Assembly (NCBI GenBank): GCA_030789695.1
Contig: CM061142.1
Coordinates: 49,293,987 to 49,357,986, forward strand
Direction of reading: 5' to 3'
DNA length: 64,000 nucleotides
Source of the DNA: Scilla litardierei
Lineage: Eukaryota; Streptophyta; Magnoliopsida; Asparagales; Asparagaceae
The notes below the pieces were generated by a model that did no database searches, was not told the DNA's origin, and saw only the letters and a list, made by a program, of their open reading frames with translations. Of the stretch, positions 53,883 through 64,000 are shown one piece after another (position 1 is the stretch's first letter; each line of letters begins with the position of its first letter). The position numbers and the translations under genes are program-made.

Positions 53883-55625
53883 ATAAAGTCCGTCCTCGGA
53901 CTTTCTAACTATAGCTATATCTAGTCACCCTAGTAATTACCCTCAATCAATATCACATCACAATTTCAACCAAGTACATTTATTTCAAGCGCTTATATAT
54001 ATACTCTAGGTGGTCAATTATTAACACCACGGAAGTAAATATATATTCACGCACATAGTACACTTATACTTATTATAATCAAACAACTCCATTCACGTAT
54101 TCAAATCATTCATATAGGCAAGTATATTCCACATAACTATAAGGAACTTATTACACACTATATGAAAATAACCAAGTCTCTTTTACTTATATGAAAATAA
54201 TTTCACTCTAGGAAATACCATCGGAAACTTCACGTATGAGTAACTATCTATGGACACGACAATAAGAATACTCAAATCCCTATACCTCCTAGTATACGCC
54301 AAAACAACCAACATGCGAAACCACACCATACAATTGTTAAAACAATTTCACTGTATCTAACATACATTCATCATCATTATGATTCCACCATTTACAATCA
54401 TTCAAATACATGCACACATTTCACCGTATTACCACTTCATATATATATAGTCCTATAGCTATAATTACGACACGCCATACATATCATAGTCTCCAAATCC
54501 TATAACTATCACATACTCACCCGTGCATGGTGCACACCCACACACGCCAATATTTCATTCACATATACACCAATCACACCACTATAAGTTTAGTACATCT
54601 ACGCACCTAGTTTAGCTAGCGCACATATATATTCACGCAACCAAATCCTTAGTGAATAACTATACCACAAGACCAACTCACATAACTATATATTGGTATG
54701 GCCACCCACAATCGTGTGCGTAACACAACCGGCACAAACAATCCTGACACTATACATACATCATTCATCACTATACACTAACCACATACAATACATCAAT
54801 GTACATAGAGTGTACCCACCCAGCTTGGGTGAGACTCAAAATCATAGCGGAATAATTCCATATACGTAACATAGCATCCATATATATATATATATGCCAA
54901 TACTAGCCAATGCATACACGTCTACCAACATAACCACATACATATTTAAATGTCAAACACCCTTAATATCTAACCAGGTAATATCACATATTTCATCCAA
55001 TTCATATATCATGATATTCTTACAAACATCAGCACATCTATAATTACAGTACTCTCCCTAATAAAAGTATTTACCCATAGTCACACCCAAGCATCGTACA
55101 TATATTCATACCATATCCATCCACTTATAATTGGCACACCAATACACTTACTTCATCCATTAGTCAAGATGTGCAATAGCCGTGTATACCTCATGGTATA
55201 CACGCACACGACATCCAAATAGCAAAATACCAATCAAAATTATATTTCTACTACCATATATATACTCACGCAGCAATTTCATAACTACTCACGCCTACGC
55301 ACAATATGTAACTACGTACGAGCACACACTCACACGTACAACACGTAGGTCACATAATAGGCATACCCACTTTAACTATACGTACACCCATTATTATCAC
55401 ACCCAGCAAACATATAGTTTCACCAATCATATTATTTCAACCATCATAAGTATCTCCAACTATGCACACCCTATTCAGACATTCCAATACAGAATCTTAT
55501 ATACATAGACGCCCCTAGATTGGCATAGCTATCCTCGCACATATCCATAAATATTAACACACTTACAATTCATAATATCACGAATAACTCTGAGTATGTA
55601 TATATCACACAATAGACAACATCAC
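53883..55625. other. Non-coding T3 segment with extreme strand asymmetry
   Basis: About 1.7 kb of A/C/T-rich DNA with roughly 4-12 percent G per 60 bases on the plus strand, so the element's sense strand is poor in C. No credible coding frame; a 108-codon open frame at 55182 is a composition effect. Many short TATATA and CACAC tracts occur. Confidence 0.75.
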
Positions 55626-57110
55626 CAGAAACACTAGAAGTATAAAACGGTCATATTTTGAAAAGTCGGAATTCCCTTCCGAAAAACGATATTTGGAGAT
55701 CGATAAAATCAGTCGTTAGAAATAAGTTTGAGTTGAATGCTCATAATAAGAGGAAATGATTTATTGGCTTAACGGAAATCATCATGAAGGGAAACAAAGC
55801 GTTCTTACGCACATTAAGGACGTAGTTTTAGACAATATTATACGGCAGTGATTTAATAATGTTGGCAAAAGTCTTGAAACGAAATTTAATTAACGAAAGA
55901 ATTCTAAATTTATGCCAAATACTTTCAAAATCTTTAAGCCAGGAAAAATTCAAATAATCAATATTGAAACCACCTTTTTGTGCAACCGGGATTGCCAAAA
56001 GAAACCGTTTTACACAAAGCTATTAACATACGAGCTAATGAGCCTAATACGGATATATGAAAACATTCGAAATTCAACTTAGTTTAGAAATTATTCTAAA
56101 AGCATGCGTGGTTGACGGAAACTCAGTAGTAGGTTTGTCAAAATTTGTAATAAGCTTTAAAACCAAATTATTGAAGGTCTAGATCGTGAGAAAGTTATGA
56201 AGACGTAATTTAAATCTTTTTTTTTTCCAAAAAAAATTGTAATAGGGAAAATGTTGAACATATCCTAGGTTGGTTAAAAGCTGGAATCGTGTGTAACTTG
56301 AAAAGTATATTAAAGGAAACGCGATGAGTCAATTGTGTGGCATACGTAAGATAAGGAAATTTATAAATCGAATTGGGCAAAAATAAAGATACAGTTCGGA
56401 ATAAAATTTATATAAGAGGGGACAAGGTATTTTCATGGGTACGGAAGGTATAGACTGGCAAAACACAAAATGGGTTAGTATTCCAAATTTTCGACAAAGT
56501 TTTAGAGATCTTTAAGTCAACGAAGGAGCATGAAGTGTAAATATATAAATATTAAAATTTCGAACGAATTTAAACTTAGGAAAAAGGAAGTCGAAGGGAT
56601 ACCTTCAGAAAGGTCAAGATTTGCAACGAAGAGGTCCGAAAATGTTTTACGGCAGTAGCTTAATATATTATTTCGGTGAAATTTTGAAATTCGAAGAATG
56701 AAATCCGATCAACTATAGTGTGAAAATTTAAGCCCATGCTAAATGCTTACAAGTTTTTAAAAATGAAGAGAACTCCAATTAAATATCATTTGAAATACTT
56801 TTTAGCGGGGCCCGGATTGCCCAACAACTGATTTACACCAGACCTTAAAGTACGAGTTCAATGAACCTAGAACTGATATATGAAAATAATTGAAATCCTA
56901 CTTATCTTGGAAGATATTCTAAAGTAATCAAAATAGTGGTAAAGCTCTTAAAACCAAAATACGAGGAATATCGGTTAGCAAAAGATACGAGATTAAAAAT
57001 TTCAACCAATAGACTTCAAAATCTACGAAGGGATTTTAACTCGATCGAATAGGAAGGAATTAAATATTTAAGGAAAAGGGGCCATCAAGAATTGCTCCTA
57101 CACGAAGCAC
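55626..57110. other. Non-coding T3 segment of ordinary strand composition
   Basis: AT-rich, without coding frames or recognisable repeats. The base-composition change at about 55625 is sharp, so it probably has a different origin from the preceding segment. Confidence 0.6.
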
Positions 57111-57181
57111 CAGGATGCAATGCACATTGATGCACCAGAGTCAAGAGGACTCGTGCCAGAAACGTGCAAACCCAAATCACA
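57111..57181 (-). pseudogene. T3 protease stub
   Basis: In sense it reads through VCTFLARVL-like sequence to [10 protein letters not shown], the Tekay protease active site, then loses similarity. It shows that the T3 internal region was derived by deleting pol from just after the protease active site. Confidence 0.7.
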
Positions 57182-57299
57182 CTCAACAACCAACCCAGCA
57201 ATCAAACTCCATTCTAGCAGCATAACGTATTCAAGCAACCAAACATGTTCAAACAAACAAGACTGTCAAAAGGAAGAAGGTAACTAGACTGAGGGTTAC
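57182..57299 (-). other. Degenerate gag-pol intron of T3
   Basis: The donor GCAG|GTAACCCTC and the GCTAGAATGGAGTTTGATT block are kept, but the acceptor reads GTTGAG|TGTGA where T1 and T2 have GTTAG|GTGTG. Splicing there would give a stop at once. With pol lost, no splice product is needed. Confidence 0.6.
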
Positions 57300-57825
57300 C
57301 TGCAATAACCCCATCCACAGTCTCAGCCTCGACTACGGCCATCGGGGAAGCCTGCCTCCTCCACGGAAAAGCCTGCCGAAAAGCCTGCCTCTGTGGAACA
57401 AGGGCTGCCCCACGTCCAGCAGGAACAGACGCTCGCTGCTGCAACGGCGGTGCAGCAACAGGTGCCTTCCAAGGCTGCTTCAACCTCGGGCACTCCCTGA
57501 GAACATGGGCGGGGTCTCCACAGGAAATACATTGCCCCAAGAACCTCCTACACTGTTCCTTCTTATGACCAATCTTGCCACAATGATGGCACACCTTCTG
57601 ACTCGGCCCAGCTTCTGGTGTTTGCTGCTGCGGAACTCCATCCGACGCCTTCCGCAGCCGATTTGCGTGCCGACAATCCTTCGCCGAATGAGAAGCACCA
57701 CCACAAACCAAACACTGACCTAGAAAGCTCCTGCACGCCCCCTTGAGGTGCCCGATCTTGCCGCAGAAATAGCAAGCCTTCAGAGCAGATCCACCACCAG
57801 CTCGGGTCTGACGTCTCCTAGTCAT
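57214..57825 (-). CDS. T3 mini-Gag: four zinc knuckles, capsid deleted
   Basis: 203 codons from ATG 57825 (MTRRRQTRAGGG, matching the first residues of T1 and T2 Gag). After 15 residues it goes directly to LKACYFCGK, the sequence in front of the first Gag knuckle, so the capsid region (about 250 residues) has been removed in frame. Four CX2CX4HX4C knuckles follow: CYFCGKIGHLKGAC, CLVCGGASHSAKDC, CHHCGKIGHKKEQC and CISCGDPAHVLREC. These are two copies of the two-knuckle module of the normal Gag. The end is read from intron sequence. It could bind nucleic acid and compete for, or assist, packaging by complete Gag; this is inference. The frame is intact. Confidence 0.8.
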   Translation of the reverse strand: MTRRRQTRAGGGSALKACYFCGKIGHLKGACRSFLGQCLVCGGASHSAKDCRHANRLRKASDGVPQQQTPEAGPSQKVCHHCGKIGHKKEQCRRFLGQCISCGDPAHVLRECPRLKQPWKAPVAAPPLQQRASVPAGRGAALVPQRQAFRQAFPWRRQASPMAVVEAETVDGVIAGNPQSSYLLPFDSLVCLNMFGCLNTLCC

Positions 57826-57943
57826 CTAGCGCCAGAGAAACGGGCCAAAATTAGACTCACAGCTTAATGACTCGGATGTCGAACTTAGTTCACTGGACAT
57901 TCTAATATTATTATCGCTATTCCGATAATAGCAGTTACAGAAG

Positions 57944-57961
57944 GACCTGCATGGGCCACCA
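57944..57961 (-). other. Conserved primer-site region next to the T3 5' LTR
   Basis: The same 18 bases as in T1 and T2, 8 bp from the LTR edge at 57970. Confidence 0.4.
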
Positions 57962-57969
57962 CTAAAACC

Positions 57970-60353
57970 TGTCACGACCCGCTTCCCTAAAATGGAGGCG
58001 AGACGTGAAAAGGTCCGCACGAGAGTGGAGCTGTGAAGCCCCAAACCCGATTAGCGTAAATAAAATACAATAGCAGGTCCCTGTAACCACAACGGAACAA
58101 CAATAATAATACAAGGAGAGACTTGAATTAAAAACTCACATCTCATACATGTCCAACATCAAAATAAGTCCAACAACCAGAAAAGCCACCAGGCTAAAAG
58201 AAAAGAGTCCAAGGCCCAGAACAAGGCCAACAAAAGCAACGACAACAACAAAGTATGGGTGCTACGCACCGATAACAAAACAACTGTCTAAGCAAAAGTA
58301 AAAACACAACGGAGACACTAGGACTGGTCCCCAGTGTCCACGTACTCCCCGCCAAACACGGGCTCGGGCTCGGCAAATACCTCGTCCTCGACAAGGTACT
58401 CAGGCTCAGGATCTAACATGTGTCACCCAAAAGAGTAAAGGGGCACATGTCAGCAAGTCGAACGACTTGGGCAAGGAAACTGAAAGTAAGGCAACTAGCA
58501 ACCTAGCAGTTTAGTATGCATGACATGGCAGTTATAACATGAGTGCACAATTTAAAACATGGCAAGACAATTTGTACATGTGAGCAATCATCGGGACAAG
58601 ACAAGACAAGAGTAGCCAAGCTACTATCAATCTCAATCAATTCACATTGTTGTAGGTGTTTATGCCCTTCGCTGAATGGCATGCATTTCAGACCGATCGG
58701 CACTAAACACAATTCACATTTCACGGTTGTTTTGTAGATGTTTGCGCCCTTCGCTGAATGGCTAGCATGTCAGTCCGATCGGCCCCAAACACTACCCCAC
58801 CCCCAAGAGTTTACGCCTTACACACTGCAGTTGTTGATCAAACAGACCCCCAGTTGATTGGACGCTTAACCCTCACCCCATCCCGCACTAAACAAGCCAG
58901 GGTCCCTGAACATGAGCCCAGCAAGTGAGCCAGGGTTGCCCCGCACGGGAGCTTGTTTTCCTATTTCACAATTCAATATCGAGCGTTGGGGTTTCCAACT
59001 ACAGGGCTCGCTTCTGGAACACGAGCCAGGAACACAAGCAATGTAGCAAAGCTACGCAATCACTGAAAAACATGAAGGATGCAATGACATGACAATTAAT
59101 TTGCGTACCGATAATGGAAAGTAAACGTGACATGGTAAATGTGCAACATGATATGTGTCGGAACTAGCTTCGTTGTCAAGCTAGTTCCCAATTCGCGCCT
59201 AGGCGAGTATCATTTCGTCGCCTAGCCTCTTTTACGCCTACAACATGCAAATGGCCTAAAACATGGCCTAAACCCTAAGTGGCAAGTTTCACTTGCCTAG
59301 CACCGGGGATGACGACCACTTCGTCACACGGATGCTATCTACGGGGGAAATCGCTGTTTTGGGGGAAACAAACAACAAACACATGAAATTAATTAGGGTT
59401 TTCATAAAATTATAAATAAGTTAAGAAAACAACGGTAGAACGATTTCTTACCAAGAGGAGACGGAAGAAACACTCCGGGGAACCCTAGGATCAAATCTGG
59501 AGAAGATTGGAGAAGATTGGGGAAACTAGGGTTTTGGGGGATTTGGGGATTTGATGGGTTTTGGTGAGATTTTGGGGAAGATGAGAGGTAGATAGAGTGA
59601 TTGGATGGTTTGGATGATGATTCTAGGGCTTGGAATGGAGAAATGGAGCTTGGAGGAAGATGGGGGCTGAAGGGGGAAGATTTTAGGGTTTTGGGTCGTG
59701 TTGGAGAAGAAGAAGTCGTTTGGGTTGGGTATAAATAGGTTGGGCTGGCGGCTGCCCAGAAATTAGGGTTTTAACACTGGTTAGTCGGTCCAAGAGCAAC
59801 CACTGACCGACTAGTTTGGCAACTAGTCGGTCGGTCGACCAACGCAGACCGACTAAGTGCAAACAGTAACTCCTGAACGAAAATAGGATTCTAGAGTTAG
59901 TCGGTCCATGAACAAGTACTGACCGACTAGTTTAGCATCTAGTCGGTCGATGAACGTTCTTAGACCGACTAAGAGCAAACAATAACTCCTGAGAAATTTA
60001 GAAAGCTAACTAGTCGGTCCAAGAAGGATTGCCGACCGCTGGATCATCATCTAGTCGGTCGATGCCCCTTCTTACACTGGCTAATGAGCACCAAAAGTAC
60101 AGATATGGAGCGCGGGGCCCCGGGATCGATTCCTAAGACTCCTAGGCTTGATCTAATAGTTAGATATGACCGTTATGAAGCCCGTCACGAATGACATACT
60201 TCGAAATCGACGATCCTAAGGAAGAAACGAGAAAATACGACGAATCGATCGAAAATGAAAGTTACGGAGACGAAAACCACACAAGAGGAGAAAATCCATG
60301 AAAACATATATTATATTATATTAAATCCAGATACATGAAAAGCGGTCGTTACA
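57970..60353 (-). repeat. T3 5' LTR (in sense orientation)
   Basis: 2384 bp. Three palindrome units at about 59780-60085. A TATTTATA box in sense at 59730-59737. Within 59335-59520 it differs from the 3' LTR at many sites, while the rest is almost identical. Confidence 0.95.
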
Positions 60354-60358
60354 ATAAA

Positions 60359-60734
60359 CAGTAACTCCTGAGAAAATTTAGAAAGCTCACTAGTCGGTCC
60401 AAGAAGGATTACCGACCGACTGGATCGTCATCTAGTCGGTCGGTGCCCCTTCTTACACCGGCTAATGAGCACCAAAAGTTCCGATACGGAGCGCGAGGCC
60501 CCGTGATCGAATCCTAAGACTCCTAGGCTTGATCTAATAGTTAGATATGACCGTTATGAAGCCCGTCACAAACGACATACTTCGAAATCGACGATCCTAA
60601 GGAAGAAACGAGAAAATACGACGAATCGACCGAAAATGAAAGTTACGGAGACGAAAACCACACAAGAGGAGAAAATCCACCAAAACATATATTATATTAT
60701 AATAAATTCAGATACAAGAAAACCAGTCGTTACA
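60359..60734 (-). repeat. T2 5' LTR (in sense), right part
   Basis: Continues from 51480 after the second ATAAA copy. It ends at the TGTAACGAC sense start, followed by the target duplication GGCCG. Confidence 0.95.
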
Positions 60735-60739
60735 GGCCG

Positions 60740-61605
60740 ACTTTTCTTCAACAAAAAAAAATTGAGGGGGCATAGGCTAAAAAATCACGGTAAATTACGG
60801 GACAAATATCGGGCAGGCGAGGACTTTTTGGGGAATCTTGGGGGGCTTTTGGGATGATGAGGGAACCTGCTTTCCTCATACAAAAGAAAATGTTAATTTT
60901 GGGCTCTTATTCAATTTTATTGATTAAACCCATTCATTTCAACCCTTGCATCGTAATGATTTTTCTGTAAAAATCATCTTTAGATGCTTTACATCACTAG
61001 GCTTATTCTGTGGATATTATATGCGTGGTTGTGCATTGTATTTAAAACTTAATAATTAGGAAGATCCTGCGACCGCTCTGCCGTTAGTAACCTAACCTAA
61101 CGGTGCATGACGTTGCCCAGTGGTCCAATAATTATTAAGTGATTAAATTATTTATCCATCTCTGCGAATATTAAATGCATGTGATGCCTGTGATGAAAAT
61201 GTCTGATGAAAATGTTGATGAGCACAATATTTCTGCATGAATTGCTAAATGTGGTTTTTGGATCGGCCGTTTAGTCCCACAGTTTATTTCCCGCACTTTT
61301 CTTTTATTTTTGAGAGAAATTGTAGTGAGGAATTTATGTAAATATCAAAGAAAGAAGACCAACTTCCATGAAGACGGAGGCCACGCTTGAAGATGGAGAT
61401 ATCATATGGGACCCACAGGGTTTCCAAAGTTGTATTTTCATTTTTAAAGCTGCTAATTTGTATAATTTGGACTGTGGACTTTTGGACTCTTTCTTGTGGG
61501 ACTGGCCGATCCACACATTTAGCTTTTCGTTAAATATTGCCTCCGCATGAAAATGTTTTCTCTGATTAATTATTAATTCATGCATGTTTGTGCTCTGCTA
61601 GATAA
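60740..61605 (+). other. Copia leader, second half
   Basis: Non-coding, AT-rich, continuing the leader broken at 42290 and leading to the gag start at 61606. No further feature seen. Confidence 0.7.
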
Positions 61606-62562
61606 ATGGCTAAAATTACAAGCGTTGATTTCGAAGTACTGGAAGCATCAGGTAGAAACTATCTAAGCGGGAAGCTAGATGTAAAGTTTCACCTGCGGGC
61701 AAAGTCCCTCATCGCTGTTGTGACTGAAAAAGAAAATGTTAGCGATATAGAGAAGGCGCAAGCCATCTATATTCGCCGCCATGTGGACAAGACCTTAAAG
61801 GCTGAATAACTTACGGTCGAAGATTCACTTGAGATATGGACTGTCCTTGAGGACATGTATAAACATCAGAAAGATGTTATACTCCTAAGGGCACGATACG
61901 AGTGGGAGAACCTGAGACTGCAGGACTTTAAGTCCATTGCTGAGTACAACTCAGCACTTTTTAGCATCACCTCACGCCTGAAGTTGTGTGGTGAGAAAGT
62001 CTCAGAAAATCGCATGCTGGAAAAGATGTATACGTCCTTCCATGAAAAAGATGCGACACTCATACAGCAATACCGTGAACACAAGTTCACCAAGTATTCT
62101 GAGCTGATGTCATGTTTACTCATGGTCGAGTAAAACAGAGAGCTTCTTCTCGCCACTCATAATATGCGCCCTCCCGGCACTGCCCCCTACCAGAAACTCA
62201 CTATTCCTCTTCCTTCAAAAAGAAGAGAGATAATAAAAGAAAAGAAAGACCACAGAAGGGGGGGTCAAAAGAAAAATGCCAAGGGCCATGTACAGCAGCA
62301 ACGAAATAATGAAAGTAAGCGGAAGTTCACGTGGCACAGAAATGACAAAAATTATGCACCCACACCCAAGAGGGAATGGGAAGACCAGTGCCATAATTGT
62401 GGCATAAAAGGCCACTGGTCCAGAGTATGCCGAACTCCGCAGCATCTCCAGGATTTGTATAAAAAGAACAAGAAAAATAAAGCTGAAACAAACCTGATGA
62501 CCTCTGATGCTCCAGTCAAGTTTTCAGCTGACAACTTCGAAAATGATGACATGCTTGATTAG
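61606..62562 (+). pseudogene. gag: Copia Gag with two nonsense codons
   Basis: One frame throughout, starting MAKITSVDFEVLEASGRNYL, the typical start of this copia Gag group. Conserved blocks: LRARYEWENLRLQDFKSIAEYNS and KLCGEKVSENRMLEKMYTSFH. A CCHC knuckle CHNCGIKGHWSRVC lies near 62395-62436. It is interrupted by TAA at about 61807 (AE*LTV, where family members have Tyr) and TAA at about 62131 (VE*NREL, where family members have Gln). The frame ends at 62562, and an AT-rich spacer of about 190 bp precedes pol, as is usual for the group. Confidence 0.9.
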
Positions 62563-62749
62563 CCTTTACTTTTATCTTAGCAAATTGTTTAGAACATTTC
62601 ATGTTATGAGAGCTTTTATATTACGCAATCTGTTTTGAATGAAAATTTTTAGACAATAAATGAATATGTCTATCTGAATATACATGTGCCTATACGTTTC
62701 ATCTTTTGAAACTGCTCTCATAAATGATTAGTAGACAATAAACACGTAC

Positions 62750-64000
62750 GATTTTTTTCAATACAAAGCCCAATATCAGGGCCATATTGAAGGGAATGCA
62801 ACACAGTTGCCCCCAAACGTCACAAAAATAGAGGATGCACTAACCCCTCCGAATTCCAAAAGAAACTTTCTAAGTTTCAAGGACATCCGTTTCAACAGAT
62901 TTCATTTGGAAACAGCAAATGTAAATGAAGAAAAAACAAAAAAAATTACCGTATGCAATGTCTCAAGATAAAGGAGTAAAATCCATACTTGAACGTTTTG
63001 AGAGCCTTAGAGGCCTCTACCATATGAAGATTCGGAGAAAGGAAGCGGAATTAAACGGAGCACCTGAAGTGCCCGACATCATCCTAGTTTTTACTCTGGC
63101 ATGATGGACTTGGCCACCCTGGATTTGTGATGATGCACTGCATCTCATCCCATGGGTATGACTTGAAGAACCAGAAGATTCTTCAGAAGGGAGAATTCCC
63201 TCGCATCCCTTGCTATAAGGAAAAAATTAATTGCAAGGCCATCTCCACAAAAAGTTGAAAAAGAATCTCCACGCTTCCTCAAAAAGAATACAAGGAGATA
63301 GATGTGGATAGAATCCACCACCCCTGGTGGGCTATGTCAGTAATTCACTGTACTGATAAATGCATCCTCAGAATATTCGTACGTGTGTCTACTACAGACC
63401 CGCAACTTAGCTTTTCCAAAGCTATTGGCACAAAAATAAAAATGTTACAGGCACATTTCCCAGACAATATAATAAAGAAAATAAGTCTTGTTAATGTTGG
63501 GAAATATACCTCCCAGTCATTTCAAGAGAACTGCCAAGCAACGGGAATATAAAATGAACATACAAGTGCCGCATGTTCATACCCAAAATGGGTCGGCAGA
63601 GTCACTGAAAAGTAGACTCCAATGGATTGAACGTCCATTAAATCCCGATTGCAAATGGATGCATGGGGACATGCAAATTCTGCATGCTACATCGTAAAAG
63701 AAAATAAGACCCTCTGGAGGTCAGAGTTTCCAATGCAACTTGCATATGGAATGCCACCGAACATTTCTCTTCGGAGAATCTTCGGTCCGCAGTTTAAATC
63801 CCCATCGCCCTAACACAGAGGAAAAATTTGGTCCTCAACGTCGCCTAGGTATCTATGAAGGGTTTGACTCACCCTCAATGAAAAAACACCTAGAACCCCA
63901 AACGGGAGACGTATTTAAGGCACATGTTGAAGAATGTGATCTCGATGAGACGAGTTTACCAAAAATAGGCCCAGATACTGGAAAATCTGGCGCGAAGCAA
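62750..64000 (+). pseudogene. Copia pol: protease remnant and integrase, decayed, open to the right
   Basis: Recognisable blocks in shifting frames: NFLSFKDIRFNRFHLET after the protease (62860), the GAG-pre-integrase block with WHDGLGHPG near 63103 and KNQKILQKGEFP near 63175, then integrase core pieces FSKAIGTKIKMLQAHFPDN and NVGKYTSQSFQE (63410-63540), HTQNGSAESLKSRLQ (63590), and the C-terminal GIYEGFDSPSMKKHLEP block (63860). Several stops and frameshifts are present. RT and RNase H would lie beyond 64000. Confidence 0.85.

Larger units (their letters stand above)
51481..60353 (-). mobile_element. Non-autonomous Tekay derivative T3, inserted in the T2 5' LTR
   Basis: LTRs 51481-53866 and 57970-60353 with perfect duplication ATAAA (51476-51480 and 60354-60358). 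The 4.1-kb internal region encodes only a short zinc-knuckle protein (57214-57825) and a protease stub. The rest is non-coding. The LTRs share their ends, palindrome unit and primer-site sequence with T2, so it is a relative that probably moved with proteins supplied by T2-like elements. The LTRs are near-identical except for a divergent patch. Confidence 0.92.
42291..60734 (-). mobile_element. Tekay chromovirus T2, minus strand, inserted in the copia leader
   Basis: LTRs 42291-44699 and 49449-51480 plus 60359-60734. Target duplication GGCCG on both sides. The internal region of 4.75 kb holds gag, a putative intron, protease-RT-RNase H, and integrase with chromodomain-like tail, all on the minus strand. 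The two LTRs differ at only a small number of positions by eye, so the insertion is young. Three nonsense changes in pol make it inactive as read here. Confidence 0.95.
41338..64000 (+). mobile_element. Ty1/copia element with a short LTR, split by Tekay T2, running off the window
   Basis: A 149-bp 5' LTR (41338-41486), a leader (41487-42290), an 18.4-kb nested Tekay insertion, the rest of the leader (60740-61605), gag (61606-62562) and decayed pol up to the right edge. The 5-bp duplication GGCCG of the insertion (42286-42290 and 60735-60739) proves that the two leader halves belong together. The Gag type and the separate gag and pol frames with an AT-rich spacer match a widespread plant copia group with short LTRs. 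The 3' LTR is outside the window. Confidence 0.85.

Noticed and set aside
55182..55508. 108-codon open frame in T3
   Set aside because: Lies in G-poor low-complexity DNA on the strand opposite to the element's sense.
57214..57825. Host CCHC zinc-finger gene (cellular nucleic acid-binding type)
   Set aside because: The N-terminus, knuckle order and position after LTR and primer site match Tekay Gag, so it is element-derived.

Overview
This window is plant nuclear DNA from a repeat-rich intergenic region, built almost entirely of nested retrotransposons. The evidence is Ty3/gypsy elements of the Tekay (chromovirus) and Athila types, a Ty1/copia element with a very short LTR, an L1-type LINE with a zf-RVT tail, an hAT-like MITE, and primer-binding sites complementary to plant tRNA-Asp. 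I found no host gene, rRNA, tRNA or CRISPR array. The sequence does not identify the species. All divergence statements are by eye.

Layout, first nest. Positions 1-2339 are the end of a minus-strand Tekay-like LTR inserted in a LINE. The LINE endonuclease starts at 2340, is broken at 2448 by an Athila element (2449-37426, perfect 5-bp target duplication CCTAT), and resumes at 37432 after a 529-bp MITE (37435-37963, 8-bp duplication). It ends near 41028. The Athila carries gag, protease and an env-like ORF but has lost RT, RNase H and integrase. Its 5' LTR is rearranged around a decayed copia-like block (4098-10520). Its 3' LTR is split by a Tekay element (19865-35956, here T1). T1's reverse transcriptase is split by an unusual block (25185-31288): the body of a non-autonomous Athila relative encoding an unrecognised 554-aa acidic protein, joined to its own LTR in inverted orientation.

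Second nest. A copia element begins at 41338 (149-bp LTR) and runs off the right edge. Its 5' leader is broken by a young Tekay element (42291-60734, duplication GGCCG, here T2). T2's 5' LTR is broken by a third, non-autonomous Tekay derivative (51481-60353, duplication ATAAA, here T3).

How the parts relate. T2 and T1 have the normal Tekay order: gag, protease, RT, RNase H, integrase, chromodomain-like tail. In both, gag and protease are separated by a GT-AG segment of 111 or 109 bp whose removal joins the two frames exactly. This suggests a spliced Gag-Pol and an unspliced Gag. T1 has a second GT-AG segment of 71 bp inside integrase that T2 lacks. T3 keeps only a zinc-knuckle mini-Gag with duplicated knuckles, so it probably depends on T2-like partners. 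The 554-aa element shares its 3' region with Athila and probably depended on it.

Strongest candidates for undescribed biology: the Tekay gag-pol intron, the integrase intron, the five hairpins with one shared loop and unrelated stems at 29562-29864, the 554-aa ORF, the T3 mini-Gag, and CGG/CCG palindrome arrays in the U3 of three unrelated LTR families.
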